DNA of 64,000 nt from an uncultured Croceicoccus sp. (GTDB lineage Bacteria; Pseudomonadota; Alphaproteobacteria; Sphingomonadales; Sphingomonadaceae), in NCBI RefSeq assembly GCF_947496385.1, contig NZ_CANMCP010000004.1:294922-358921 (forward strand), given 5' to 3'. Shown here in pieces: positions 1-9,433 of this stretch. A program made the position numbers and the translations under genes. Under the pieces are notes generated by a model. The model saw only the letters and a program-made list of their open reading frames with translations, was not told the origin of the DNA and ran no database searches. Positions within the stretch are counted from its first letter, which is position 1, and every line of letters begins with the position of its first letter.

Positions 1-257
1 ATGTCCAGCCCGCCAAAATCGTCCTTCGCGCGGGCGATGGCGATACCGATGTCGTCCTCCGACGCCGCATCGCCCGTCACGGCCACGGCCTGCCCGCCAT
101 CGCTGCGAATCGTATCGACGGTCGCGGCGACGTCCTCGGTCCGGTCGAAGGCGACGATCGATGCGCCCTCGCGCGCGAACAGGATCGCGCTGGCCCGGCC
201 GATGCCCGATGCCGCGCCGGTGACGATGGCGACCTTGCCGGAGAGACGCGCGCTCAT
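1..257 (-). CDS. SDR family oxidoreductase, N-terminal part (runs off window edge)
   Basis: Reverse complement from 257 reads MSARLSGKVAIVTGAASGIGRASAILFAREGASIVAFDRT, with the TGxxxGIG Rossmann motif; ATG overlaps the stop of the upstream SDR. Absent from the ORF track because it is open at the edge. Confidence 0.85.
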   Translation of the reverse strand, partial: MSARLSGKVAIVTGAASGIGRASAILFAREGASIVAFDRTEDVAATVDTIRSDGGQAVAVTGDAASEDDIGIAIARAKDDFGGLD

Positions 258-1018
258 ATCGTGATGCCGCCGTCGACGACCATCATCTGCCCCGTCATCC
301 ACGCGCCCGCCTGCGACGAAAGGTAGATCGCCGCGCCCGCAATATCGCGCGGATCGCCGAGCCGGCGCATGGGCGTGCGGGCGGCGGTTGCGTCGTGCAC
401 CTCTTCATCCTCCCACAGGGCGCGGGCGAAATCGGTCTTCACCACGCCGGGCGCGATCGCGTTGACCCGGACGTTATGCTTGCCGTTTTCCACCGCGTAA
501 TTGCGGACGAGCTGAAAATCCGCGGCCTTCGACACGTTATAGGCGCCGATGGTGTCCGACCCGCGCAGGCCCCCGATGCTCGACACGATGACGATGGCGC
601 CGTCCTTCTTCGCGCGCATGTCGGGGAGCGCCATCTGGCACAGCCAGTGGTTCGACAGCACGTTATTGTCGAGGATCTTGCGGAACTGGTCATCCTCGAT
701 CCCGTCCATCGACCCGTAATAGGGATTGCTCGCCGCGTTGCAGACCATGATGTCGACCGGGCCGAGATCGCTGCGCACCTTGTGCATCATGGCTTGCAAC
801 GCATCCTTGGACGAGATGCTCGCCGCGATGGGAATTGCGGTGCCCTTGCCGTGGCGTTCGTCGATTTCGCGGGCGACATCCTCGCACGCGTCCTGCTTGC
901 GGCTGCTGATGACGACTTTTGCGCCATGGGCGGCCATCTCCTCGGCGATGGCGCGACCGATCCCGCGCGAGGATCCGGTAACGACGGCGATTTTTCCGGT
1001 GAGATCGAATAGGGACAT
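254..1018 (-). CDS. SDR family oxidoreductase
   Basis: MSLFDLTGKIAVVTGSSRGIGRAIAEEMA..., YNVSKAA active site; start trimmed from the 1090 ORF start. Confidence 0.9.
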   Translation of the reverse strand: MSLFDLTGKIAVVTGSSRGIGRAIAEEMAAHGAKVVISSRKQDACEDVAREIDERHGKGTAIPIAASISSKDALQAMMHKVRSDLGPVDIMVCNAASNPYYGSMDGIEDDQFRKILDNNVLSNHWLCQMALPDMRAKKDGAIVIVSSIGGLRGSDTIGAYNVSKAADFQLVRNYAVENGKHNVRVNAIAPGVVKTDFARALWEDEEVHDATAARTPMRRLGDPRDIAGAAIYLSSQAGAWMTGQMMVVDGGITI

Positions 1019-1053
1019 GGGGTAAACTCCTGGCGAATAGGGAAAAAAGGGCG

Positions 1054-2139
1054 TCAGCCGCGGGCGCCGGCGGCCTGCGCGAAACGCCACGCCTGCTGCG
1101 CGAGCGGAACGAGCCGGGCCACGGTCCGCTCGGCCTCGGCGCTGGAGGCATTGCCGTCGATCATGCGCTTCTTGATACCCTGCACGATGCCGACGAGGCG
1201 GAACAGATTATACGCGAAATACCAGTTGAGATCGGGCACGTCGGTCATGCCCGTCCGCTCGCAATAGATCCGCGTTGCCGTATCGAGCGAGGGAATGCCC
1301 AGCGCGTCGAGATCGAGCCCGCCAAGCTGCGCCCCGCGGTCCCCGTGCGGCATCGCCCAGTTCATCGCGAGATAGGCAAAATCGGCCAGCGGATCGCCCA
1401 GCGTCGACAATTCCCAGTCGAGCATGGCGCGGACCGTGGCGCTGTCGGGTGCATAGATCAGGTTGTCGATGCGGTAATCGCCGTGGATGATCGCGGTGCG
1501 CCCCTGCGGCGGAAGCGTGGCCGGCAACCATTCGATCAGCTGCTCGACCTCCGCAATCTCGTCCGTCTGGGAGGCGCGATATTGCTTGGTCCAGCGGCGC
1601 ACCTGCCGTTCGAAATAATTGCCGGGCGCCCCGTAATCGCCCAGCCCCACCGCAACCGGATCGACATTGTGCAGCGTGGCGAGCGCCTCGATCATGCTGC
1701 GGTAGATCGGCCCTCGTTCCTGCGGCGTGCAATCGGGCAGGTCGCCGCGCCAGAACGTGCGCCCCTCCACCATGTCCATGACATAGAACGCCGAACCGAT
1801 GACATCGTCGTCCTCGCACAGCGCATAGGGTTTCGCGACCGGCACGTCGGTGGGATAAAGCGCGCCGATCAACCGGTATTCCCGCTCCACCGCATGGGCG
1901 GACGGCAGCAGCGGGCCGAACGGCTTGCGGCGCAGCACGTAGCGGCGTTCCGGCGTGTCGAGGCGATAGGTCGGGTTCGATTGCCCGCCGGCGAATTTCG
2001 TGATCGAGGAAAGCTGCGAAAAGCCGGCGACATGCGTCTTCAGCCAGGATTGCAGCCGCGCCTGGTCGAGTTCGGCACCGCGGCCCGCGTCCGCGCCCGT
2101 ATCGCCGCCGTTGTCTGGCCCGTCGTCCGTCATGGTCAA
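1054..2139 (-). CDS. Phosphotransferase family protein (APH/ACAD10-like kinase)
   Basis: GGQSNPTYRL, HGDYRIDNLIY and DWELSTLGDPLADFAY motifs. Confidence 0.9.
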   Translation of the reverse strand: MTMTDDGPDNGGDTGADAGRGAELDQARLQSWLKTHVAGFSQLSSITKFAGGQSNPTYRLDTPERRYVLRRKPFGPLLPSAHAVEREYRLIGALYPTDVPVAKPYALCEDDDVIGSAFYVMDMVEGRTFWRGDLPDCTPQERGPIYRSMIEALATLHNVDPVAVGLGDYGAPGNYFERQVRRWTKQYRASQTDEIAEVEQLIEWLPATLPPQGRTAIIHGDYRIDNLIYAPDSATVRAMLDWELSTLGDPLADFAYLAMNWAMPHGDRGAQLGGLDLDALGIPSLDTATRIYCERTGMTDVPDLNWYFAYNLFRLVGIVQGIKKRMIDGNASSAEAERTVARLVPLAQQAWRFAQAAGARG

Positions 2140-2382
2140 AACCGTCCCATCCTCTGTCCCGTCTTAATCTGTTTGGGGATACTCTATGTTCAAATCGGGC
2201 ACGGACGCAACCCGGTACGCGCGATTATGGTCCGCCGCATCGGGCGCGAAGGGGCGATATGTTCTGCGTACACCGTCATCGGCCGTGGCTGACCTGCGGA
2301 TTGTACCGAATATTCGAAAAGGGGTTGTCGGGGTGGGCGATACTCCCTTATCCCTGTGCGCGGAATCACCGGGGGACGACTT

Positions 2383-2844
2383 ATGGCCATCGATGCGGAC
2401 ACGATCATCGCCGATCTGGTGGGGCAACGCTACCTGTCCGACTGGCTCACTGTGGATCAGCCGATGATCGACCGGTTCGCCGATGCTACCGGCGATCATC
2501 AATTCATCCATGTCGATCCGGAGCGCGCCGCGAAGACCCCGTTCGGCGGGACCATCGCGCACGGGTTCCTGCTCCTGTCCTTATTGCCCCGGTTGCAGGG
2601 GATGGCGGACCGGCCGGAGGTTCCGGGGCTTGTCATGGGGATCAATTACGGCACCGACCGCATCCGTTTCGTGCGCCCGGTGCTTGCGGGAAGCGACGTG
2701 CGCGCCGCGTTCCATGTTGCCGAGGTCACGCAAAAGGCACCCGACAGGTTTCAGCAGACCATCGATGTCGAACTGCACACCCGCGGGCAGGATGGGCCAG
2801 CCTTGATCGCGCGCTGGCTCGGGCAATTCGTGGTGAGGGGGTGA
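2383..2844 (+). CDS. MaoC family dehydratase
   Basis: ATGDHQFIHVDPERA hot-dog dehydratase motif and GGTIAHGFLLLSLLP. Confidence 0.9.
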   Translation: MAIDADTIIADLVGQRYLSDWLTVDQPMIDRFADATGDHQFIHVDPERAAKTPFGGTIAHGFLLLSLLPRLQGMADRPEVPGLVMGINYGTDRIRFVRPVLAGSDVRAAFHVAEVTQKAPDRFQQTIDVELHTRGQDGPALIARWLGQFVVRG

Positions 2845-3647
2845 GCGGCGGCGCGCACATGCTGCGCGACCGGCGCGTGCCATTGGAGGGCGCGCGCAAT
2901 TTCCGCGATTTCGGCGGTTATACCGGCGCGGGCGGGCGGCGTGTGCGGCGCGGCATGCTTTATCGCGCGAACCGTTTGTCGAAACTGACGCCCGGCGACA
3001 TCGCCATGCTCGACACGCTCGCCATCGGGACGGTCTTCGACCTGCGCGCCCGGCGGGAGCGGGAAGCGGACGTCACCGTGTGGACCCCGCCAGCATTGCA
3101 GACCCATCATTTTCGCCCCGGACACAAGCGCCGTTTGATCGACATGGCGATGGACTATCCCGCGACGCGCGAGGGTGCGGCGGCCCTGATGCACGATTTC
3201 TATGCCGAGATGCCCTTTACCATGGCGCATGTCTTCGGCGAGATTCTCGCCCGCATTGCCGATGGCGCGGTGCCGTGCGTGATCCATTGTTCGGCGGGCA
3301 AGGACAGGACCGGCATGGCGGCGGCGCTGATCCTCGCGGCGCTGGGCGTGTCGCGGGACGATATCGTGGCGGATTACACGCTCACCGCGCTCGCGCGGCA
3401 GGACGTTTCGGATCAGGCCCGCGCGGTTCAGGGCAGCGGATCGCGCAGCGCATTCTACGAACGATTCGGCGCCGAGGCGGTGGCGGTCCTGATGGACGCG
3501 CATCCCGATTACATCGGTGCGGCATTCGACGCGATCACGGAAAAACACGGTTCGGTCGAGGGGTATCTCGACCATCTCGACGTCAACGAAAACATGCGGG
3601 ACCGGCTGCGTGCCGCCCTGCTGATACAAGGAGAGGACACGCCATGA
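2841..3647 (+). CDS. Tyrosine-protein phosphatase (DSP-like)
   Basis: NFRDFGGY and HCSAGKDRTG (CX5R) motifs; GTG start overlaps the MaoC stop (GTGA). Confidence 0.88.
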   Translation: MSGGAHMLRDRRVPLEGARNFRDFGGYTGAGGRRVRRGMLYRANRLSKLTPGDIAMLDTLAIGTVFDLRARREREADVTVWTPPALQTHHFRPGHKRRLIDMAMDYPATREGAAALMHDFYAEMPFTMAHVFGEILARIADGAVPCVIHCSAGKDRTGMAAALILAALGVSRDDIVADYTLTALARQDVSDQARAVQGSGSRSAFYERFGAEAVAVLMDAHPDYIGAAFDAITEKHGSVEGYLDHLDVNENMRDRLRAALLIQGEDTP

Positions 3648-4642
3648 AAGCATTACTGTCGACCGCGGTGGGCGGGCCCGAAACGCTGGAGCTGAAGGAT
3701 ATTGCTGCGCCCGAACCGGGCGAGGGGCAGCTTGCCGTCAGGGTCCTGGCCTGCGCGATCAATTACCCCGACGTGCTCATCATCGAGGACAAGTACCAGT
3801 TCAAGCCCGAACGCCCCTTCGCGCCGGGCAGCGAGATCTGCGGCGAGGTGACGGCCATCGGCGCGGGGGTAGAGGGGTGGAGTGTCGGCGACCGGCTGAT
3901 CTCGGTCACCGGGCATGGCGGGCTGGCGGAGCAGATGGTGCTCGACGCGGCAAAGGCGTTTCGCCTGCCCGGCGGGCGCGACCCGGCGGAAGGCGCGGCC
4001 TTGCTCATGACCTATGCGACCACGATCCACGCGCTGATCGACCGCGGAGAGTTGCAGGAGGGGGAAACGCTCCTCGTGCTCGGCGCGGCGGGCGGGGTCG
4101 GGCTGGCCGCCGTCGAAATCGGCAAGGCGCTGGGCGCACGGGTCGTGGCCGCCGTCTCGACCGAGGAGAAGGCACAGGCCGCGCGCGATGCGGGTGCCGA
4201 CGATGTCGTGCTCTACGGCCGCGCACCGTTCGACAAGGCGGAATCGAAGGCGCTCGCCGACAAATTCAAGGCCGCCGTGGGCAAGGGCGGCGCCGATGTG
4301 ATCTACGATCCGGCGGGCGGCGATTATTGCGAGCCGGCGCTGCGCTCCATCGCGTGGGAGGGGCGCTATCTCGTGGTCGGCTTCCCGGCGGGCATTCCGA
4401 AACTGCCGCTCAACCTGACCCTGCTCAAAAGCTGCGATGTGCGCGGCGTGTTCTGGGGCGCCTTTGCGCAGCGTGCGCCGGACCGGAACCGGGCCCACGT
4501 CGAACAGCTTTTCGCATGGTGGGAGGAGGGCAAGATATCGCCCCGGATCGACCGGACCTGGCCGTTGAAAGAGGGCGGCGATGCGATCCGTTGGCTCTCC
4601 GATCGCAAGGCGGTGGGCAAGGTGATCGTCACGCCGGGCTGA
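3644..4642 (+). CDS. NADPH:quinone oxidoreductase family protein (zinc-type MDR)
   Basis: MKALLSTAVGGPETLELKD..., LVLGAAGGVGLAAVEIGKALGA. Confidence 0.9.
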   Translation: MKALLSTAVGGPETLELKDIAAPEPGEGQLAVRVLACAINYPDVLIIEDKYQFKPERPFAPGSEICGEVTAIGAGVEGWSVGDRLISVTGHGGLAEQMVLDAAKAFRLPGGRDPAEGAALLMTYATTIHALIDRGELQEGETLLVLGAAGGVGLAAVEIGKALGARVVAAVSTEEKAQAARDAGADDVVLYGRAPFDKAESKALADKFKAAVGKGGADVIYDPAGGDYCEPALRSIAWEGRYLVVGFPAGIPKLPLNLTLLKSCDVRGVFWGAFAQRAPDRNRAHVEQLFAWWEEGKISPRIDRTWPLKEGGDAIRWLSDRKAVGKVIVTPG

Positions 4643-4667
4643 ACGCATTTCGGCATCCCGGCACAGG

Positions 4668-4703
4668 AAAATGGCGGCCCCTTTCGGGACCGCCATTTTT
4701 GTT
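4668..4703. terminator. Bidirectional intrinsic terminator between convergent genes
   Basis: aaaatggcggcccctttcgggaccgccattttt: long GC stem flanked by A and T runs, between convergent stops. Confidence 0.8.
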
Positions 4704-4720
4704 GTGCCTTCCGGACGGGT

Positions 4721-5893
4721 TCAGGCGACGGCCTGCAACGGCTGAGAGGAATAGTTCATCATCGCATAGTAATTGGTGCGATAGAACATGTCCTTTTCGG
4801 TTTCATTGAGATCGTCCATCGTCGCTTCGAACAGGCCGACGGGATCCTTCGTCCCTTCGGGATGCGGGAAATCGCTGGAGAACATGAAGAGTTCCGGCCC
4901 GGCCTCGCGGATCATGGCGCCGACGTCTTCCTTGGGGAAGGGCGTGAATTTCACCGCGCGGCGGATATAGTCCGACGGCTTCATGGCGAGCGCTTTCAGA
5001 TACTGATCCGTCTTGCCGAATGCGCGATAGGCGTAGTCGAGCCGGCGCAGGAAATCGGGCACCCATCCCGCCCCGCTTTCGATGACGCCGCCGCGAAGGT
5101 CGGGAAACCGGTCGAACACCCCGTCATAGACCATCGCGGTCAGGAATTCCTGCGGCGCAAAACACAGCGAGGTGAAATCGGCAAAGCGCAGGTTCTCGCC
5201 CCCGCCATGAATGTCGGGCGACCGTTCGCGACCATTGTTGTGATAGCCCTTGGGCTGCGTGATGGTGCCGGTGCCGATATGCACCATGAACGGGATGCTG
5301 CGATCCGACAGCATCTGCCAGAACGCATCGTGGTCGGGATGGCCGGGCGATTTGTCGCCGCACGGCATCGGCGCCACGCCCACTGCGCCGGCGCCGGCGT
5401 CGATCGCGCGCTTCGCCTCGGCAAAGGCCATGTCCGCATCGTCGAGCGGGACATAGGCCACGTTCACGAGCCGCTTGTCCCCGTCGCAGAATTTCTGCTG
5501 CGCCATGTTGGCCGCCTTCACGAGCGCATATTTGTCGCGCAGGTTTTCGGCCCGGCCCATCGCGGCGAGGCTGGCGGTGGTAAAGACGAGCTGGCTCACG
5601 AAACCATATTTGTCGAGTATGCGCGTGCGTTCGGACGTGTCGAACGCCCCGAACGCGAGCCAGCCCTTGTCCCCGCCGATGGGGTCGGCGGCGGCGGCGG
5701 CATCCGCCTCCGGATCGTGGGCGCGGCTCTTCGCCTTTTCAATAAGGCTGACCACGCGGCCCGAGGTGTCCGCCTTGTAGAGATCGCCGTATTTGTCGCG
5801 CAGATCCTCGTCGAGAAATTCGTAGATCCAGTCCGCGGTTTCCATCGTGTGGCTGTCGGCGTCGTTGATGACGCGCCCGTATTCGTAATTCAT
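4721..5893 (-). CDS. Amidohydrolase family protein
   Basis: NDADSHTME metal-binding start, IPFMVHIGTGT, FSSDFPHPEGT. Confidence 0.88.
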   Translation of the reverse strand: MNYEYGRVINDADSHTMETADWIYEFLDEDLRDKYGDLYKADTSGRVVSLIEKAKSRAHDPEADAAAAADPIGGDKGWLAFGAFDTSERTRILDKYGFVSQLVFTTASLAAMGRAENLRDKYALVKAANMAQQKFCDGDKRLVNVAYVPLDDADMAFAEAKRAIDAGAGAVGVAPMPCGDKSPGHPDHDAFWQMLSDRSIPFMVHIGTGTITQPKGYHNNGRERSPDIHGGGENLRFADFTSLCFAPQEFLTAMVYDGVFDRFPDLRGGVIESGAGWVPDFLRRLDYAYRAFGKTDQYLKALAMKPSDYIRRAVKFTPFPKEDVGAMIREAGPELFMFSSDFPHPEGTKDPVGLFEATMDDLNETEKDMFYRTNYYAMMNYSSQPLQAVA

Positions 5894-6016
5894 CGTATCG
5901 CTCTCCTTGCATCCTGCCTGCCGTTCCATCGCCGGTTTGCGTCATCCGCCGGGCCATGGAGCACGCCGCGATTATGATGCACTATTAGAGTGCGAGTCAA
6001 GACACACTCGACGTGA

Positions 6017-6805
6017 ATGGAGGATTTGCGTGTCCAGGGCGTATGTTTCCCAGGCTTTATGGAATTTGGATCAGGTCATTGCCCGGCCATGTCGGTGCCC
6101 GCGGAAGGTGCGGGAAACTGGCGCTTTTCCAGAGCTTGGGTAAAGGAGGGAAAGCCCCGCGCCCATCCGGCCGCGAAGGACAAAAGGACACGAGGATTGG
6201 CCGAGCACGAGAGTTCCGCAAGCCAGGCCGACCGGCGCGCCCAGATCGTCGCCGCCGCCCGTGCGCAGATCGCGCAGAGCGGCACGCTGCAGCTCGGCAT
6301 CGCGCCACTGACCGAATCGCTGGGGATCAGCACGTCGCTGTTCTGGACCTATTTCGCGAATGGCGATGCGCTGGTGGCGGCAGTGTTCGGCGAGTTGATC
6401 GACGAATTGCACGCGGCCGGCCTTGCCCGTGCGGCGCGGGATGGCGATGCCGGCGATCGGTTGCTGCGTTGCGCGCGGATCTATCTGAAGTTCCTGTCCG
6501 GCGGCGGCTTGCCACTGACCTATTTCGTGCAAGGGGATGCGCTGGCCCATCTGGGCAGCCATGTGTCGGACCGGTTGCGCGCCGATCTGCGGCAATTGCT
6601 GCGCGCGCTGCGCCGGGATTTCAGCCTTTCGGTGCGCGAGGGGTTTGCATGGATCGAAATGCTCGCCGCCATTCCGGAGGAGCTGGGCCGGATGGTCGGC
6701 GCCGATGCCCTCACCCCCGACATGGCGGGCGAGATTTGCGACACGTTGATCGGCGCGGCGATCGACGCGGTTCGCCCTATTGCGCGGTCCCGTCCGCCCG
6801 CGTGA
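6017..6805 (+). CDS. TetR/AcrR family transcriptional regulator (start uncertain; TTG at 6197 possible)
   Basis: RRAQIVAAARAQIAQSG...LTESLGISTSLFWTYFANGDALVAAVF HTH; divergent from amidohydrolase. Confidence 0.8.
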   Translation: MEDLRVQGVCFPGFMEFGSGHCPAMSVPAEGAGNWRFSRAWVKEGKPRAHPAAKDKRTRGLAEHESSASQADRRAQIVAAARAQIAQSGTLQLGIAPLTESLGISTSLFWTYFANGDALVAAVFGELIDELHAAGLARAARDGDAGDRLLRCARIYLKFLSGGGLPLTYFVQGDALAHLGSHVSDRLRADLRQLLRALRRDFSLSVREGFAWIEMLAAIPEELGRMVGADALTPDMAGEICDTLIGAAIDAVRPIARSRPPA

Positions 6806-7640
6806 GAGCCGCGACCGCGCGGGTGCCCGCGATGACCGTCGCGAGGCAGAGCCGCGCCACGTCCCAGGAATCGTGCCGGTTCGCCGCGACCATGCCGCCC
6901 GCGCGCATGCACACCTGCGTCAGCGCCGCATTGGTCGCCTGCGCCCGCGCGTCGGGTGCCGTGCCGTCCGCGTGGATCGCGGCCAGGATCTGGCTGCGCG
7001 CGCGGGCGCTGGCGATGGCGCGTTCGTCGCGCAGCCCTTCGCGCACCTCCGGCAATTGCATCAAGGATTGCAGCAAAGGCCCGCGCAACGCCGCCTCGTG
7101 CAGATAGCCGGTAATCGACAGGACGAGCCGTTCGCGCGGATCATGGCCGCGCGGCTGGCGCGAGGGGCGCCCCGGCCCGCCCCGCCGCAATTCGCGATAG
7201 GCCAGCGCCATCAGCAATTCGCGCCGCCCGGCATAGCAATTATGGGCCTGCGCCTCGCTGATCCCCGCATCGCGGGCCACCTGGCGCAGCGAGATTTCGC
7301 GCGGGCCGCGCGTCCGCGCGATCTCCGCCGCGATGTCGAGCAGATGTTCGCGCCGGCGCGCAATGGGCATGCGCGTGCGTTTCGGCGCGGCATCCCCGCC
7401 GCCCGTTGCCACGCTGGGAAGCGGCGGCTTCTCGACCGTGTCGCGCCCCTTCGCGGACCAGAACGCGCGCGGCGGGCGCGGCACGTCCATCCGGTCGCAA
7501 AGCCGGGCGAAACCGGTGGGCGACATCCCGATCCGCGCCGCCGCCTGCGCAAGCGGCGCCTCCCACGCCAGCGCGTAAAGCTCCTCCCGCGAGGGGCGGG
7601 CGGCGGCGGATGTCACGTCGGTGTCACGGGCCTGGCTCAT
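6777..7640 (-). CDS. TetR/AcrR family regulator with additional N-terminal HTH-like module
   Basis: N-term SREELYALAWEAPLAQAAARIGMSPTGFARLCDRMDVPRPPRAFWSAKGRDTVEKPPLP, then a TetR HTH RREHLLDIAAEIARTRGPREISLRQVARDAGISEAQAHNCYAGRRELL. Confidence 0.82.
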   Translation of the reverse strand: MSQARDTDVTSAAARPSREELYALAWEAPLAQAAARIGMSPTGFARLCDRMDVPRPPRAFWSAKGRDTVEKPPLPSVATGGGDAAPKRTRMPIARRREHLLDIAAEIARTRGPREISLRQVARDAGISEAQAHNCYAGRRELLMALAYRELRRGGPGRPSRQPRGHDPRERLVLSITGYLHEAALRGPLLQSLMQLPEVREGLRDERAIASARARSQILAAIHADGTAPDARAQATNAALTQVCMRAGGMVAANRHDSWDVARLCLATVIAGTRAVAALTRADGTAQ

Positions 7641-7773
7641 GGTGGTGCCGATTATGGGCGCATTCGCCGTCTTTGCCAAATCGGATCATCCGTTTTGACG
7701 GGAGCTTTCGCGGCGCTGTCCCGTTATGGTTTCGTCTCGCCCGCCCGTCCCCGAACAAGTCCGAGAGAGCATC

Positions 7774-8661
7774 ATGACCGATCCGAGCCGCAGCGCGACC
7801 ATTTGGGGCGGGGGCATGTCCGCGCGGATCGATGCCGATGGCGCACAGCTCATGACGCTCGACGACGATGCGGCGGGGCCGCTGCTCTGGGATGGCGATC
7901 CGCAATTCTGGACCGGGCGCTCGCCGATCCTCTTTCCCGTCATTGGCTGTGTGGCCGGGAATGCCTACCGGCTCGACGGGCGCGAATATCCGATGACGAA
8001 GCATGGGTTCGCGCGCGACAATCGCTTCGCCCTCGACATGGTCGCGGCGGACCGTGCCCGTTTCACCCTCACCGAAAATGCGCGGCCCGGCGCCGACTAT
8101 CCGTTCGCGTTCGCGCTTTCCCTGACCTATGCGCTGGACGAGGGCGGGCTTTCGATGACGGCGCACATCGCCAATCGCGGCGATCGGCCCATGCCGGCGA
8201 GTTTCGGCTTCCATCCCGCCCTGCGATGGCCGCTTCCCTATGGCGGGGAGCGCGAGGACCATGCCGTGGTGTTCGCCGATGCAGAGCCTGAACCGATCCG
8301 CAGGCTGAATCCCGATGGCCTGCTTCGGGATGAACGCATTGCGACGCCGGTGGACGGCGACACGTTGATCCCCCGCGACGCGATGTTTGCAGAGGATGCG
8401 CTGATCTTCGATGCATTGCGGAGCCGGCGCGTGCTGTTCGGCGTGCCGGGGCGGACGCGGCTGGAGGTTGGCTTCGACGATTTTTCGGTGCTCGGCATCT
8501 GGACCAAACCGGGGGCGCCGTTCCTGTGCATCGAACCGTGGCAGGGCATCGCCGATCCGGTCGGCTTCGACGGCGACATTTTTGCAAAGCCCGGCATCAT
8601 GGCCATCGCGCCCGATGACACCCGCACGCTCACCATGACCATCAGGAAACGACCCGTATGA
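7774..8661 (+). CDS. Aldose 1-epimerase family protein
   Basis: GAQLMTLDDDAAGPLLWDGDPQFWTGRSPILFPVIG and GFHPALRWPL motifs. Confidence 0.85.
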   Translation: MTDPSRSATIWGGGMSARIDADGAQLMTLDDDAAGPLLWDGDPQFWTGRSPILFPVIGCVAGNAYRLDGREYPMTKHGFARDNRFALDMVAADRARFTLTENARPGADYPFAFALSLTYALDEGGLSMTAHIANRGDRPMPASFGFHPALRWPLPYGGEREDHAVVFADAEPEPIRRLNPDGLLRDERIATPVDGDTLIPRDAMFAEDALIFDALRSRRVLFGVPGRTRLEVGFDDFSVLGIWTKPGAPFLCIEPWQGIADPVGFDGDIFAKPGIMAIAPDDTRTLTMTIRKRPV

Positions 8662-9410
8662 CCGATCTTTCGCAATCCATCGCCATCGTGACCGGCGGCG
8701 CATCGGGCATCGGGCGCGCCTGCGTAATGGCGCTCAACGAATCCGGTGCGCGCATCGTCTTCACCTATCATTCGGAGGAGGACACCGCGCAGGACATCGC
8801 GGCCAAAACCGGCGCCATCCCGGTGCAGACCGACGTCGGCGACGAGGATGCGGTCGCATCGCTCTTCGCCCGGTGCGAGGAGGAATTCGGCACGCCGACC
8901 CTGCTCGTCAATTCGGCGGGGCTGAACATGAGCGGGACCTGCCTCGTCGACATGGAGCTTGCGCATTTCGACAAGGTGGTGCGCACCGATCTTTATGGCC
9001 CGTTCCTCACCTGCCGCGCCTTTGCCCGCGCGGCGAAGGGGGGCGGGCGCATCGTCAATATCTCCTCCATTCACGAGGATGCACCGCGGGCGGGCGCGGT
9101 CGATTACGACGCGGCGAAGGGCGGGCTGGCGCAATTGACCGCGACGCTCGCGCTCGAACTCGCGCCGCGGCGCATCGCGGTGAACGGGGTCGCGCCCGGC
9201 ATGATCCTGACGCCGATGAACGCGGAGGCGATGGATGACGAAGAGGTCCGCCGCAAGGCCGAGGCGAACATCCCGTGGGGCCGCGCCGGCACGCCTGAGG
9301 AGGTGGCCGCCCTGGTCGTGTTCCTGCTATCCCCCGCGGCGGATTACATCACCGGCGCGACCGTCACCATCGACGGCGCGTTGTCACAGGTGGTCGCGCC
9401 CGGCGCCTGA
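8658..9410 (+). CDS. SDR family oxidoreductase
   Basis: IAIVTGGASGIGRACV, YDAAKGG, ATGA overlap with the epimerase. Confidence 0.9.
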   Translation: MTDLSQSIAIVTGGASGIGRACVMALNESGARIVFTYHSEEDTAQDIAAKTGAIPVQTDVGDEDAVASLFARCEEEFGTPTLLVNSAGLNMSGTCLVDMELAHFDKVVRTDLYGPFLTCRAFARAAKGGGRIVNISSIHEDAPRAGAVDYDAAKGGLAQLTATLALELAPRRIAVNGVAPGMILTPMNAEAMDDEEVRRKAEANIPWGRAGTPEEVAALVVFLLSPAADYITGATVTIDGALSQVVAPGA

Positions 9411-9433
9411 ATGCGGGCGGTGAACGCGGGGGT

